From assembly GCA_036362985.1 (NCBI GenBank), contig JAYGXS010000007.1, positions 12,394,346 to 12,458,345 of the forward strand: 64,000 bases of DNA, given 5' to 3'. Source of the stretch: Ligula intestinalis (taxonomy: Eukaryota; Platyhelminthes; Cestoda; Diphyllobothriidea; Diphyllobothriidae). The notes beneath the pieces are model-generated. The model saw only the letters and a program-made list of their open reading frames with translations, made no database searches and had not been told where the DNA came from. A program made the position numbers and the translations under genes. Position 1 is the first letter of the stretch. Each line of letters opens with the position of its first letter. Positions 1-13,214 of this stretch are shown piece after piece.

Positions 1-2367
1 GAAATATACGCATACGTCTTTTTACTCCCTTTAGTACATAGTATTTAAGAAATGCATCGGCACTGCCAAACATTTCGAAAATGTCGTTGAAACAGTTCTA
101 GGCAAATAACCGCTTGTGTCAAGTCACACAGTCTCAGTTTCACTCAGTTAACACGAGCCAGCACTGTAACTGAGGAAGAAGAGCAGACAGTAAAAAACTC
201 CTTAGGCATGGCCCATAATTTAAAATGGAATGTCCTTTGTGGTTTTTAGGCAAAAAAATTGTCGCGAGTGGGGTAAAGTATATGAATAATAGGACCAGGA
301 TGCTTCTGTCATATTTTTGTGGAAGCCATGGGGTCCAGGGCGAGTAATATCAAGAGCCCAAGAGCCATAGGAGGAGGATACCTACGAGTCACGAAAACGT
401 CGCCAAGAACCGGAGATGCGACAGTGATACACCCTTGCTGTGTCAAGAGATGAGGAACCTGACCAACGTCAGCAATCTATTTTTATGTCTAAACGAGAAA
501 AAAACGCGACATGGCCACGTAGCTTAGCAGTATTACTTAAAATATTATTAACCCCCAATTTGTGCGCGCATATCTTTGGTACACATCGCGTTCCAGCATT
601 ACGAGGGCAACCACAATTGTCACCAATGACCATGCAACCTTCATAATAAAATTAGACCTGGTAGTTAAGCGTTTATTTAGTAACACTATATTGATTCATT
701 CAGCTTATTGAATGCTGCGAAAGCCTTTAACTTAGTAAAATCATCATTTTAGTTATGTTTATTAAAAAAATGTCCATTCGTTTTGGGAAAATTGAGAGTT
801 GTCTTATACAGCAGGAATTTCCTATGCTATAACGAAACAAAGAACCAAATAACACTTTACTGTTGATAATACTAAGAGAGAACTGTAAAATAAGTATAGA
901 ACATATACTTTCCAAAACTGAAAAAAGCTTATCCAAAATTGTTCACTTTGAAATGAAGCCAAGTTAAAGGGAAGAAATTAGTTTTCAGTAAAATTGATCA
1001 CTTATAAAAAAAAAATTATATTTAAGCTATCCTAAGGAAGGTATTTTGCAAAAAATGCAGTAACATAGGAGTATTTGTTGAAATGAAATAATGCACCTCA
1101 AAGGTTTTACAATTAAAACCAAACTTATATAATGTTCTCGCTAAGGCAAGGCAAAGAAGCCCTTATTGGATGTAAGTCGTGAAGAAATATAGTTTTTTGT
1201 ATCCTCAATATTCCGCTTTTGTTTTATTTGGAAATAGAACACACGGAAGAATTATAAGGATTTCAAAAAATGGCAACTTATGCGACCAGTTTTTTTGATT
1301 TGGGAAGTTTATAACTGAATGTTGAATAAATTTACTCATGCAGAGGGCAATCCATTATAAAGACAATCGAAAGTTGTTTCCTCTTCAGGCAAATCGAATC
1401 GCTAATCTTCAGAAAACTTAAAGAAATTATCAAACGTATCAAATTTCATTGAAAAATTACGTTGAAAAAGGTTATTATACGTAAAATTCCGTAAGACGAA
1501 TATTCAATCAAACCAATGTCTAAGAGGTTACCTTCTAATGGAAGGTTTTTTTATTTATCTTTGGAATAGTAGTTTCAAAACTCCAGTGCGGACAAGACTT
1601 AATCTCGGTAATGTGCTTTGCTTTTTTGAGGCATTTCTGCAAATCAAAAACTTTGTCAGCTTCATTAGAACTAATATCAGAAAGAAACTTATTTCGATAA
1701 ATGCTCTTTATATCTGTCCTATTTAACATTTTTTGAGAAAAAAATCGAACAAATGCAGAATGTATAAGTTTATAAAAGAAGACAGTAAAAACAAGTTGAA
1801 TTATGACACATTTTTGTTGATGGAATTCAATAAATACTTATCGTGTAAGACTTTAGTTAACACAATGTCTTGAGTATAGAAAGAGTCTTTATATGCATAG
1901 AAAGCGGTTGCTTCAAAATTTAAATTTGACCAAATATCTAAATTAATTGTTCTAATTTATAGCTCTTTTTACGTATCCAAAATCACCGGATTATGGAAAA
2001 AATTCAAATTTTCTTTTCAACCACTTAGTAATTCCTATAGTTATTTTAAGAACCTCATAAACCTGATGCAGTTTATTATTATTTCTTAATCTTCCTAAAT
2101 ACATTCACATTGGTATTTGAGGTATGATCTAAATTATAAAAAAGTTATGAAAATTATATGGTATTTGGCAACTATTGGATCAATTTGACCCTAAGAAGTA
2201 TCCATGCCTGTAAATTATCGAAGTAAGCTGGTTAAAGTACTGTGCTCTCCATTTAATCAACTACAACTTGTATTGTCTTCATGGACGACCATAAATTAAG
2301 TTAAACGCTAACGGTTCAGTTGGCCACCCAGCATACATACGCCTAGCCCCAGACATACGTCTCAAGT
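1..2367. repeat. Direct repeat copy 1 (truncated by window start), non-coding
   Basis: This stretch is the first of two direct copies; the second begins near 2836. The copies align from end to end. Matching landmarks include the 'aaatatacgcat' start, a segment holding 'gaggaacctgac' and 'cgtcagcaatctat' (near 450 and 3270), and the common end 'cagacatacgtctcaag' (near 2350). A short open frame near 440 is recognisable in copy 2 but its C-terminal half is frameshifted there, so it does not behave like a conserved protein. The left boundary lies outside the window. I do not recognise the repeat family. It could be a non-coding dispersed element or a large tandem duplication. Confidence 0.8.
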
Positions 2368-2835
2368 GTATTTATGAGATAACTACAGGAATAAGAAACA
2401 TAATTCTGTGTTTGCGTTTTTCATGAAAAAATGAATTCATATTTTTTTTGTAACAATATATTATGTGAGAAAATGGTTGTGTGTTTGCTATGATTCTTCC
2501 AAACGGTTGGTTATAATGGCAAAGAGGGGTCCTCCAAGCCTTAAAATATCCACTTATAGAACGACCGACGTTTTCAATAGGAATGTGTAAATGAACACAG
2601 TAAGCGAATTCCACTTTGAGTAATAACGAATTTCACGATAAATACATGGCATACGTATCAGAATTTTAGTGAGTAAATATTAAGCGAACACTTATACTCA
2701 CTTAGTTAAAATATGCGCAATACTGCTTCAGCCACAGTCTCCCATGGCTAATCGAATCAACGCGATGGCTGGCAATGCAGACAAAAAGGGCCATAAATAT
2801 AGTCAAGTGAAGCCCAATTAAGTCCATTTTATCAA
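2368..2835. other. Spacer between the two direct repeats
   Basis: This segment of about 470 bp has no counterpart after copy 2. It contains an 80-codon open frame on the minus strand, without recognisable motifs. I see no gene here. Confidence 0.5.
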
Positions 2836-5172
2836 AGTAAATATACGCATTCGCCTTTTAACTTCCTTTAGTACATAGAAGTTAAGAAATACATTGGCAC
2901 TGCCGAACAGTTCAAAAAAGTCGTTGACATAATTGTAGGCAAATAACCGCTTTTTTCAAGTCACATAGACTCAGTCTCACTCAGTTAACACGAGTCAGCA
3001 CTGTAACTGAGCAAGAAGAGCAGACAGTAAACAAACTCTTAAGGCATGGCCCTTAATTTGGTTTGAGGCAAAAAAATTGTCGCTCGTGGGGTAATATATA
3101 TGAATGATAGGATAATGATATTTCTGTCATATTTTGGTGGAAGCTATGGGGTCCAGGGCGAGTAATATCAAGAGCCGACGTTTCATACGAGGAAAAGACC
3201 TACGAGTTCGAGAACGTCACCAAGAACCGGAGATGCGACCATGATACACCCTTGTTGTGTCAATAGATGAGGAACCTGACAATCGTCAGCAATCTATGTT
3301 TATATCTAAACGAGAAGAAAACGTGACAGGGCCACGTTGCTTAGTAATATTACTTAAAATATTATTACCCCCAATTTGTGCGCGCATAGCTTCGGTACCC
3401 ATCACGTTCCAGCATAAAACGAGGGCAACCACAATTGTCACCAATGACCATGCAACATTCATAATAAATTAGACCGGGTAGTTGAGCGTTTAGTTAGTAA
3501 CACTATTTTGATTCATTCATACTGCGAAAGCCTTTTACTTATTAAAAATCATCATTTAAGTAAGGTTTATTCAAAGAAATGACCATTTGTTTTGGGGAAA
3601 TTGAGAGTTGTCTTATACAGAAGGAAGTTCATATGCTAGTACGAAAGAAAGAACCAAATTACACTTAAATATTGTTAATACTAAGAAGGAACTGCAAAAT
3701 CGGTAAAATGCGTATAGAACATATCCTTTTAAGGACTGAAAAAAAAAGTTTATCCAAAATTGTTCACATAAGAATGAAGCCAAGTTAAAGAAAACAAATT
3801 AGTTTGCAGTAAAATTGACCATCTTAAAAAAAATTATCTTTCAGCTATCCTGAGAAAGGTACTTGCACAAAATGCAGTAACATAAGAGTATTTGTTTAAA
3901 CAATGACACTCTAAGGTCCTTCAATTAAAACTTAATTTACATAATGTTCTCGCTATGGTACGACAAAGAAGCCCTAATGGGATGTAAGTCGTGAAGAAAT
4001 GTAGTTATAGGTATACTTAATGTTCCAATTTTGCTTCAATTGGAAACGCAACAGACGAAATAATAAGAAGGATTTTAAAAAATGGCAACGTATGTGAGCA
4101 GTTTTTTTGAATTGGGAAGTTTATAACTAAATGTTGAATAAATCTACTCATGGGGAGGGCAATCTAATTTAAAGACAATCGAAAGTTGTTTCCGCTTCAG
4201 GCAAATCGAATCGTTTATATACAGAACACTTACAGAAATTCTCAAACGTATAACATTTCACTGTAACATTTCGTTTGAAAATGTTAATATGCGCAAACTT
4301 TCGTCAGTTGAATATCCAATCAAACCAATGTTAAGAGGTAACATTTTATGGAACGTATTTTATTTATCTTAGTAATAGTAGTTTTAAAACTCCAGTGCGG
4401 AAAAGATTTACTACCGGCAATGTGTTTTGCTGTTTTCTGGCATTTTTCTATATCAAAAACGTTGCTACCTTCATAAGCACTTATATCGGAAAATACGTTA
4501 TCTCGATAAATGCTCTTTATATTTATCCTATTACAATGGTTTGGAGTTAAAAATCGAAGAAATGCAGAATGTATAAATTTATCAATGAAGACAGTAAAAA
4601 CAAGTTAAATTATGACACACTTTGGTTGATGGCATTCATTACATGCGTATCGAGTAAGACTCAAGATAAATGAATGTCTTGAGTATAGAAATGGTCTTTC
4701 TATATGTAGAAAGTAGTTGCTTCAAGATTTAAATTTAGCTTAATATCTTAATTAATTGTTCTAATTTAAATCTCTGTTTACGTTTCCAAAATCAGAGGAA
4801 TAAAGAAAATTTGATTTTTTTTCAAGCACTTAGTAATTCCTATATTTATTTTAAGAACCGTATATGCCTGATGCCGTTTATTATTATTTCTTAATCTTTC
4901 TAAATGCATTCACATTGATATTCGGGTAATAATCAAACTTATATAGAGTTATGAAAATTATAAGGTATGTGGTGACTACTGGAACATTCTGACCCTAAAT
5001 AGTATCCATGCCTGTAAATTATCGAAGTTAGTTGGAAAAAAATATGTGCTCTCCATTTGAAGAACTACAACTTGTATTGTCTTCATGGGCGACCATAAAT
5101 TAAGTTAAACCCTAAGAGTTCAGTCGGCCGCCCAACATACATACGCCTTGCCCCAAACAAACGTCTTAAGAT
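2836..5172. repeat. Direct repeat copy 2
   Basis: Second copy of the repeat at 1-2367, in the same orientation. Similarity stops at about 5172, after the block 'cgccttgccccaaacaaacg'. Substitutions and short indels are spread over the whole length, so the duplication is old. No open frame is preserved in both copies over its full length. The sharp shared right end suggests a defined element end rather than drift. Confidence 0.8.
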
Positions 5173-6380
5173 GTAACCATTATCAGTATTTTTAAATTTA
5201 TATTAACGATGTACTTTATTTGTTTAATTTTAGTTTTCGAGTCATCAAGTGCAATCACTGCGATCGCTTGCTTCTAAGTTATGCTTTCAGATTGTTATAG
5301 TTAAGTGTGTTGCCCAACATTAATTCGCGTATACCCAGACTTCTACATTAAGGGGCCGGTGGCATTCGTTTATTGTTGCCTTTTTGTCTTATAATTTAAT
5401 GCATTAAACAATTTTCGTTAACGTTTAGTTTTTTGCTAAGTTTACTTCGTTTACTCAAGTATAGATTCGTACGTTAAGCATAGTTACCTAATGCTTGCGG
5501 TATATAACTATAAACAACTACACTCCAGCGTATACAAGTATATTTACCCATAACACAAGAGTCTTCGTGCTTGTCCGGGTGAGCCGCGGTCTGTATCCAG
5601 CGGAAACGAACATTTTTATTTTATTCCACGCTATTTTACAAATTAAGTAGGCTTTCTTAACTTCAATTAAATTAAACATGATGTTTTTTCTCTTTCAAGC
5701 GTGTTCTATCAGATAATAAATTTACCTCAGCTCGTGGGACTACAGAGCAATGGATAATTGAAAAGCTAAGCCCCGTATAATTCCGCCGAACAAATCCGGT
5801 GGAAAAAAGTAATTCTGGACTTCAAGTGTATAGAGTACGGGTCAATAAATATGTCTGTCAAATCGATCTTTTCAAATCGCACGTGCATGAGGTCATGTCA
5901 GGAATACCGACTAACGTTCGTATTTTGGCAGAAGGATTTTCAACTCTGGCATGAGAAACTAAATGGGCAAGGTGGACCGCTGTCCATAACGTTGGCTTAC
6001 TCGATCGTCTTCTTTGCAGCTAATGCTATGGATTCTCCTAAGCTACATACTGAAAATAGTTATTTCAGTTATCAGTAGCATATTGCCTTGTACGTACTCT
6101 TCGTGCACAAAGGAGCGCGGCTTCATGAAAAAGTACACTTTAAAATCTTACCTAAACCTCCTGTCAAAAATGAACTCACTACAGTTACCGTACTTTCACA
6201 GTAAACGCCTTCCTTGAAGTAACATTTCTTGCGATGTATGTTGCCCAATTTTCACGGAGCAAAATGATGGTTTAAATAAGTATGCTTGTTCCTCCAGAAT
6301 GCTTACCCTGAGAAAGAATGGCAAGTGGACATAACTTCGTTGGACAACTGTGATATGGCAAAATGATTTGATCATGCTAG
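5173..6380. other. AT-rich stretch without recognised features
   Basis: Only short open frames occur (for example near 5851 and 6014, +), and none has motifs I recognise. There are several T-rich runs but no convincing exon structure. Confidence 0.4.
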
Positions 6381-6599
6381 AACAAGGTACAACTATCCTG
6401 AAAAATAACGTGATCTATGAGTGTGAATGTAATCCTTGAAGGGTGAGTGCGTCTTTCAGTCACAATAGTATTGTACGAGAAATGCAGGCAACGAATTCTA
6501 TGGGGAACAAGTCCAAAATATTCACCGTAGCAGTGCTCTTCCCAATGTTTGGATGTACCCGTTTTTACAAATACACTGTAAAAAGTACTGGATCCGCAC

Positions 6600-8487
6600 A
6601 TTTTCCATTTTTTCCCCGTAAGAAAACATTACATGTGAGAAGTGAAGTGTACCGTCCTCTGTCTTTCCACCGTAGGCTGCGTAGACTCACTCATCGCTTG
6701 CATCAACAGAATGATACTTCCGTTCTGACGTTTATCCAACTGATATTTGAGCAGGCTAAGTAGCTCTCCGAAGAAAAGCAGATAGCCGAGGATACCCACT
6801 TTGGTGAAAACCTTTCTCTAAATGTTGTGAAACTCTTTACGCGCACAGCACATGCACAGATAACAACGCAACACACAGTACTTCTAGACGCTTGAAAAAC
6901 CATTATTGTTGACGCTAATTTGATGGCCGATAGCCTCTGTGGGTTCCTATCCAGAACCGTTAGGGAAAACTCACTCGCTGCACTTCCAACTATCCGGGCA
7001 TGGACGGATCCTGTCCTCGGAACTATTCGTTTTAACCTCTGGGACGTTATGGCAGCCATTCTTAATTTTCGCCAATATTATAGTCCAGGACCAGATGGAG
7101 CTCCGTTTAAACTTTAAACAACTAAATTGCATTTTATTTTTCCGCATATTTTCTGTTAGATATTTAATCTTGATCTTGAAAGCGAAACCACTCCTTTGGC
7201 GTTGAAGAAGTCCCGCATAAAGCCTATTCCAAAGCACGACTGATAAACGTCTTTCGACGATTTAGGTCACTAACTGGACTTCCCACCGCCTCAAATATGT
7301 TTAAGACCTTGACCAAAGTATAGTTGATGCGTCATTTGATAGATACTGACTTACTTAATGCAGTTCTACATGAATTGCTGGAGAAAACATATTGTGACAC
7401 CTGCCAGAACCCTTGTTTGATTATGTGTTACAATCTAAAGACAGCGGATTTCCTCTTCATGCAGTCTACTTTTAAAGAACTGAGGTCTTTGATTGTGTTT
7501 GCCATAACGTCCTCCTACTGAAACATGCCTCTTTTTCCATAGGTAGCAAGTTTCTGAACTAAGTATCCTCCTTCAAGGATACCCATAGACAGCGATTTAA
7601 AATTAAACTTGCTATTTCCAACCCCACGCAGGGTAGGAGTGGTGTTATTTATGTTAGTGTAAGTAGGCCGCTCCTAGTTTGCCTATATGTCAACGATGTT
7701 CCATATTGTTTTCAATGTGTTAGACCTTGTATGTACGCTGGCGATTTAAAACAGCTGATATCTTTAAACCGGCAGATCACTTCATAGTGTTCGAGCTCAA
7801 AAAAACCATCAGGCCGTTGCCCTGAGTTACTGAACATGCTTGCTGGCAATCATCTTCAGCATGCAGTACGTAAACACGGTCAAAACTCAAGGATCTGGGC
7901 ATATCCGATTTCTGTACCCTACATATGTCAGAGCACGGTGTCCTGATAGTCTCAAAAGCACGCTGAAATAAACGATTTATTCTTATAAGTTGTAGGATCA
8001 TAAGGGTTAAAACTAGTTCTATAATATGTGCGTGAGAACTAGTCTTGAATACTGCTCGGTTCTATTTAATATTTTGCGCACTAGTGAGCGCACGAAAATA
8101 GAATCACTCGGCCACTTCTTCGCTAACAGTGTTTTAATCTAAACACCGTAACGTAGCCTACCAACAACGATGCGAACTTTTAAAACTTGACCTCCTGTGG
8201 CTTTGTAGATTACAGAGGGGGCTATGTTTATTCTCTAAAGTTTTTAATGCCAGTACCTTTAATCCTCCCTCCCCGAGTACCACAAGGCAGCCCGATCACT
8301 CTCGGCGCGCCAGTCATAAGGAGGTATTGCTATCCCTTATATTGGTCGCACCGATAAGAAACGCTTATTCTTTCCAGTAAAAGCCACATCAATCTGGAAT
8401 AAGCTGCTTAGAAAAATTTAAACTCAGGAAAGCTTCCCTATGTTTAAGAGAGCTATCAATAATTTCCTAAACTCAGGACACCTTTAA
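6600..8487 (+). pseudogene. LINE (non-LTR retrotransposon) pol relic
   Basis: Decayed pol of a flatworm-type non-LTR retrotransposon. About 6640-7100 matches the linker before the reverse transcriptase: LRRLTHRL and NDTSV, then LPTIRAWTDPVLGT and SPGPDGAP. Around 7324 there is HLIDTDLLNAVLHELLE. Near 7650-7760 the palm region reads CLYVNDVPYCFQC followed by PCMYAGDLKQ, where the catalytic YADD has become YAGD. The C-terminus is well preserved: SLEYCSVLFN, EYHKAARSLSARQS, YIGRTDKKRLFFPV, SIWNKLL, and an end NNFLNSGHL followed by TAA at 8485-8487. Several frameshifts and stops separate the blocks, so the copy is dead. The region from 6380 may hold endonuclease remnants that I could not confirm. 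Confidence 0.8.
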
Positions 8488-9180
8488 GGAATTTTGGGTA
8501 CAGCATCGGTGGAATCTCTCTTTCAATCTTAAAGCATTCATGGACTTTGAACTCCGCCAGTCAACGACAAACATTCAAGGAAGTCTGACGACACTGTATT
8601 CCTGTGTCAACCCACTCCTCCACGAATTATTGTCCCTAAATTATCGGGAGATTCTTTTCTACTGAATTTATGTCCTTACATACATTGCGTTAGTATCGTG
8701 CATTTAATGTCAGTTTTTTTAACATGAAAGAAAATTCTAGTTCGCCCAGCGTTGAGCAAACAAAATAATTGAAACAAAACCAACGCTGATATCAAATAAG
8801 GGAGTTGATTTTAGTTTTTACCGTTTGTTTGAGTTTTAATAAAGCGAACGAAATCTGCCTCACCAATTAACACAATTTTTAAAAAGTGCCTGTAAACTGG
8901 CGGAAGAAACATAGATAACAGTTGAGTTTACCGCCCAGTTTAAATGTTAAGCCTTGTCTTACGGGACAGGCTGTATTACTTTATTAAGCTTTGTATGGTT
9001 AAGCATTTTACTAGTTTACTTTTGGTAAAGCTTAGTTTCTCTTTGTTAAGTTAACTAAGGTAACCTTAATCTATATTATTTATTTAAGCATGTTTATCAC
9101 AAGCTGTCAGTATATAACAACGTTAAGGTATAGGAAAGCCTAGAAAACTTGACGTTATCTACACACCAACGGCCAGTGGT
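8488..9180. other. Region between two LINE relics
   Basis: No gene is visible. It probably includes the 3' untranslated part of the upstream LINE and AT-rich spacer. Runs related to 'aagttaact' and 'taagctta' occur near 9030-9090. Confidence 0.35.
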
Positions 9181-9759
9181 ATAATAATAATAATAATAAT
9201 TTGTAGATTTAAGGCCCGAGGGGCTCTGTCGTTACAAACTTAGTGCTATCGTGAAAATAAAAATAATGATGATAAGCAGTGAACTCTTATACAATAATTG
9301 TTGTCGGCAGTAAAAAAAACTCCTAGATCGGTGGATGAGTTCAGCGGGCCACCGAGTTCAAAAAAACTTTAGGAGAAAAAACTGCCTTAATAGGTAAAAG
9401 GGTTTTATGTGGTTAGTTTGGGACCTGATGTTGAGGGTTCGGGACGTTTATGGTCATGGGAAAAAATAATATATCGTTGAGTTAAGAAGGGGTCATCCGG
9501 AAGGCAGGAGAAGGCAGTAGAATTCATGGCAACATCATCGAGTTGCGACCCACCAGATTCCAGAGCCAAAGACCACAGCAAAGGTTGCAAAAACGGAGAA
9601 GAATTCGCAGCCCTTGGAAGTGATGCTTGACTCTGCAGAGGGAAATGCTAACATATTTAGAAACCATTTTAGTATCCTGGGAAGAGCTTCAAATGCCAGG
9701 AGAACCCTTTTCAAAATCTACAACTTGCGTGTTTGGAAAGGAAACAGACAGTAACGACT
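9181..9759 (-). repeat. LINE 3' untranslated region with (ATT)n tail
   Basis: This lies downstream of the stop codon of the minus-strand LINE. Read on the minus strand it ends with a GC-rich hairpin-like 'gagcccctcgggcc', then 'aaatctacaa', then about seven ATT units (the plus strand shows taa/ata repeats at 9181-9200). Such simple-repeat 3' tails are known for several LINE clades. A similar end follows the plus-strand LINE near 44,110-44,180. Confidence 0.65.
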
Positions 9760-11400
9760 TTATTCCTCTAAATTTAAATGCTTATATAATTTGCCTTTAA
9801 ACATCGACAGTGTAGAAGACAGTCTAATATGGAGAGGAAGGTTGTTCCAAATAAAAGCATATTTGGAGGTAAAAAAAACGAGAACGGTTAGATGTGGAGC
9901 TACGAGGTGGTAAAATTATCATGGAAGAGTTACGAGTGGCGTAAGGTCGGTCTACTGGAAGGAGAACGTTAATTTGTGGGAGACTAGGACTATTGTTAAC
10001 GCGAAACAGAAAGCATAGACCAGCTTCGAGTTTTCTTATCCAAAGAAATTTTATGTTTGCTAACTGACATCTATATGTTTAACACATATCAGACCCAGAA
10101 ACAGAAAATATTTTTCGAGTGAAAACTCGCTGAACTTTTTTAATCTTACTACGGTCATGCTGGGTCATGAGGTCAAAAAGCGGGCAGCAGTATTCTAGTA
10201 TAGGAAGAACAAACATGCGGTATAGTTTTAACTTCATTTCTGGAAGGAAAAAGTTATGCGATATAAACCCACATATCTGTGCGGCCTTAGCAGAAATTCG
10301 ATCTGTATGAGGTGATAATGCAAGCTTATTCGTGTAAGGAAGACCCAAATCCTTTATCGTAGATCTTTCTAACAGTGGACTATTTTGGAAGATAATGGGT
10401 CCAGGAAGCCTTGTGGAACCAAAACTCAAGAAACTACATTTTGATGGAGAAAACTCCATCTGCCATGTAGCGCTCCAACTTGAGAGAGTACGCAAGTCTG
10501 CGTTAACTTTATTAACACAAGTACTGGCCGTGTGCTTAGAAAATGAGTAAATACACTTAAGGTCATCAGCATAAATGAAATTTTCCGAATTGTTAAGCAC
10601 TGTTGAAATTTCATTGATGCAAAGAATGAAAAGGAGGGGACCTAAAACCGTGCCTTGTAATGCACCACTCGTGATCGGCTAAAGCATCGAGTGGCTTTTG
10701 CCTACTAAGACCTTCTGGCTGCGGTTAGACAGGTAGGAGGCAATGAAATCGAGGAGGGGAGGCCTGATGCCTAAGGCTTCCAGTTTCACTAAAAGGCGCC
10801 TATGAGGCACCCTATCAAAAGCTTTACTAAGGTCAAAGTAAATCACGATGACTGATTGCTGTTCATTACGAAGTGAAGTAACCAGGTTACCGAATGCCAA
10901 GTGGTAGGTTTCGCATGATCTTCCAGGTAGAAATCCATGCTGTGAGGCACTTAATAGTTTATTTTCTACACACAAATCGAGAATTTGATTAAAAATGATC
11001 TTTTCCAGAAGTTTGGTTAGGGCCGGGGTTTTATGAACACCTCGGTAGTAATTTACGTCCGAATGAGATCCTGACTTGAAGACTGGAAGTATAATAGATG
11101 TCTTCCATGAGTCAGGAAAGAAACCGTTTAGAAGATAAGCTGAGAATAGATAAATTAGCAATCGAGGGAAGCTGAATACTCTCTTGATAAGTGAATTTGG
11201 AAGGCCGTCAGTTCCCGAGGAGTGCGAGTTTTTGAGACAGATACTGTGCTTACGAATTACTTCTCGGTGATTGACCAATTAAGCTTTGCCATTAAAAAAG
11301 TCACGTTCCTCTCTAGACTTATCGGTCGCTCTTCCCTATAGCTTTCACAAAACCAGATATACTGCGGTTATATCGGGATTTTAGCAGCTGTCTGAAAGCA
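9760..11400 (-). pseudogene. LINE reverse transcriptase, nearly intact, one internal stop
   Basis: Best-preserved retrotransposon coding region in the window. The minus-strand frame from 11,278 to 10,079 contains the fingers/palm blocks GTDGLPNSLI, SWKTSIILPVFKSG, YRGVHKTPALTKLLEKII, QHGFLPGRSC, VIYFDLSKAFDRVPHRRLL, GIRPPLLDFIASYLSNRSQ, then GALQGTVLGPLLFILCIN and the catalytic YADD as IYADDLK. Only one in-frame stop (TAG at 10,679-10,681) splits this 400-codon stretch. Beyond 10,079 the thumb and C-terminus continue in a shifted frame, ending IWNNLPLHIR...KHLNLEE with a stop at 9760-9762. The copy is 5'-truncated or degenerate above about 11,350, and I see no endonuclease. Its good state suggests relatively recent activity. 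Confidence 0.92.
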
Positions 11401-11419
11401 CCACCATCTGTGTTCAGTG

Positions 11420-13150
11420 GATGGACAAAATTATCATAGTATTTGAAGTTATCATGCACTTGAAGCGAGCTTTCATCATATCTAGTAGACGTAATTTAAC
11501 TAAAAATTGAGGTGGAGACGAATTCAACCTCATAATAATGCACCAAACACTTCTTGCAGACAAAAAAGCCTGGGCACGAGCATACCTTTTGGGTCGGTTC
11601 ATCCATCTGTCTGTTCTGTTTTCTGCGAATTGCACCTGTTAAAGGTCACGTCAGAAAAACCGAAAAACGTCCATATTTTAGAAGCGGTATTTTTTTCAGT
11701 CTGACAAGAAAGCTACACTGAGCGATGTGGAACATGGTAATAACAATTACCACTATGACCGTCTGCATTACAATTTTCGATATGGATTGTAAGATGCCCT
11801 TGACTGCCGTAGACTGAACATTCCACCTATAGATAGAAGTATCTGTCTACTTTATATTCAAACACCAAGAAGAGAGGTCTAATAAGCAAAATAGGATTGT
11901 CAGGTTTGACGACGACCTGGGAATCCAGCCTATAAAATATAATCACTTCGGTCACCCGGCGTTCCTAAACAATATCTTCCTCGAAATTTAATTAATTAGG
12001 GTACCTGAAATTAAGTTCATACCAGATTCGACGATGTTTCCCGCTCTTCCATTACGTTAAGGGTGAGATGATAATATAAGCGCACATACGTCCGTTAGAC
12101 TACTGTGGCTTGGCATTAGTTGGTCCTAGTACAAAGAACAATTCTACTGAAAACTAAATTCGTTCGCGACTGCGGGCGTTCATCTTAAGAGTGAGTGTGT
12201 TCTCCAGTCATTTAAGTATTTTATGAGAATCGCAGGTGTGGAATCACTAGAGAATGATATTCCAAAATCTATACAATAACAGTGCTCTTTTTGACGTTGT
12301 TAGGAGCAATTAAAGTTGCGAGTTGAAGGATTTTTGAGTACACATTTTCAAGTAACTATCAATTTTGACGCTACTGCCATGGATAATTCTGAGGTTGTAG
12401 TAAGACAATCACGACAGCAATAAGAAACAAACTTCAAGACATGCATCCCAAGGTAGACTACTGAATTGCATTTGTTTATTATGTTCGTTTCTGTTTTGTC
12501 AACAATGAGTGGGATGCTCTTGTCGATTCTTTAACAATGTGCTGCATCAACTTTTGGAAACATATTTCACTATTAAAAAAATCACACCTTTCAATTGGCA
12601 CGTTTGCACCTTCACTTGTGATGACTTACCTAAATGCCTTATGATATTTCGAAGTATTTGAATGACATAAGGGCCTCACAGAGTTCGCGATTAACTCTTG
12701 CTCTACACGTGAACATCTTTGTAACTGCACCGCAAACGAACCTTGGTAAGTGTTTAACCGCTGAGAAATAATAATCGCGATATTGCAGGTGCCACTGTTA
12801 TTCAAGGTTGGGAAGCGGGAATATTTTGAGGGTTGCGCGTAAAACCTTGTTGTGGCCCTTACGGTGTATGCTCGAGTAAAGAAAAAAATTATATGAATAA
12901 ACGTACATTCTGTTCATGTGTTATGTTTACAGAAACATTTAACAGCTAATATTTAGTGGTGTCATAAACTGACTGCCATTGATACATGTAGTCACAAATA
13001 TGAGATAAATATGGTTAACTGCGAAAGAAGGACAATTCAGTGAGATTGGGTCACGGTGGTTTTGAGACTGTAAGAGAATTTGGAAAGCACTTGGCCGTGG
13101 GAGATATCATATAATATCTCGGTTGTGAGAATGGAGGATTTCATATGTGT
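11420..13150. other. No supported gene
   Basis: Short open frames on both strands (near 11,414-11,704) overlap each other and lack motifs. Around 12,190 a short stretch looks similar to sequence near 6,440, so more decayed LINE sequence may be present. Confidence 0.35.
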
Positions 13151-13214
13151 TATCAGGTCGTATTTAGGAGGGGACTGTAATATGTACGAGAAAATCGCCG
13201 ACATTTAATCTCGC

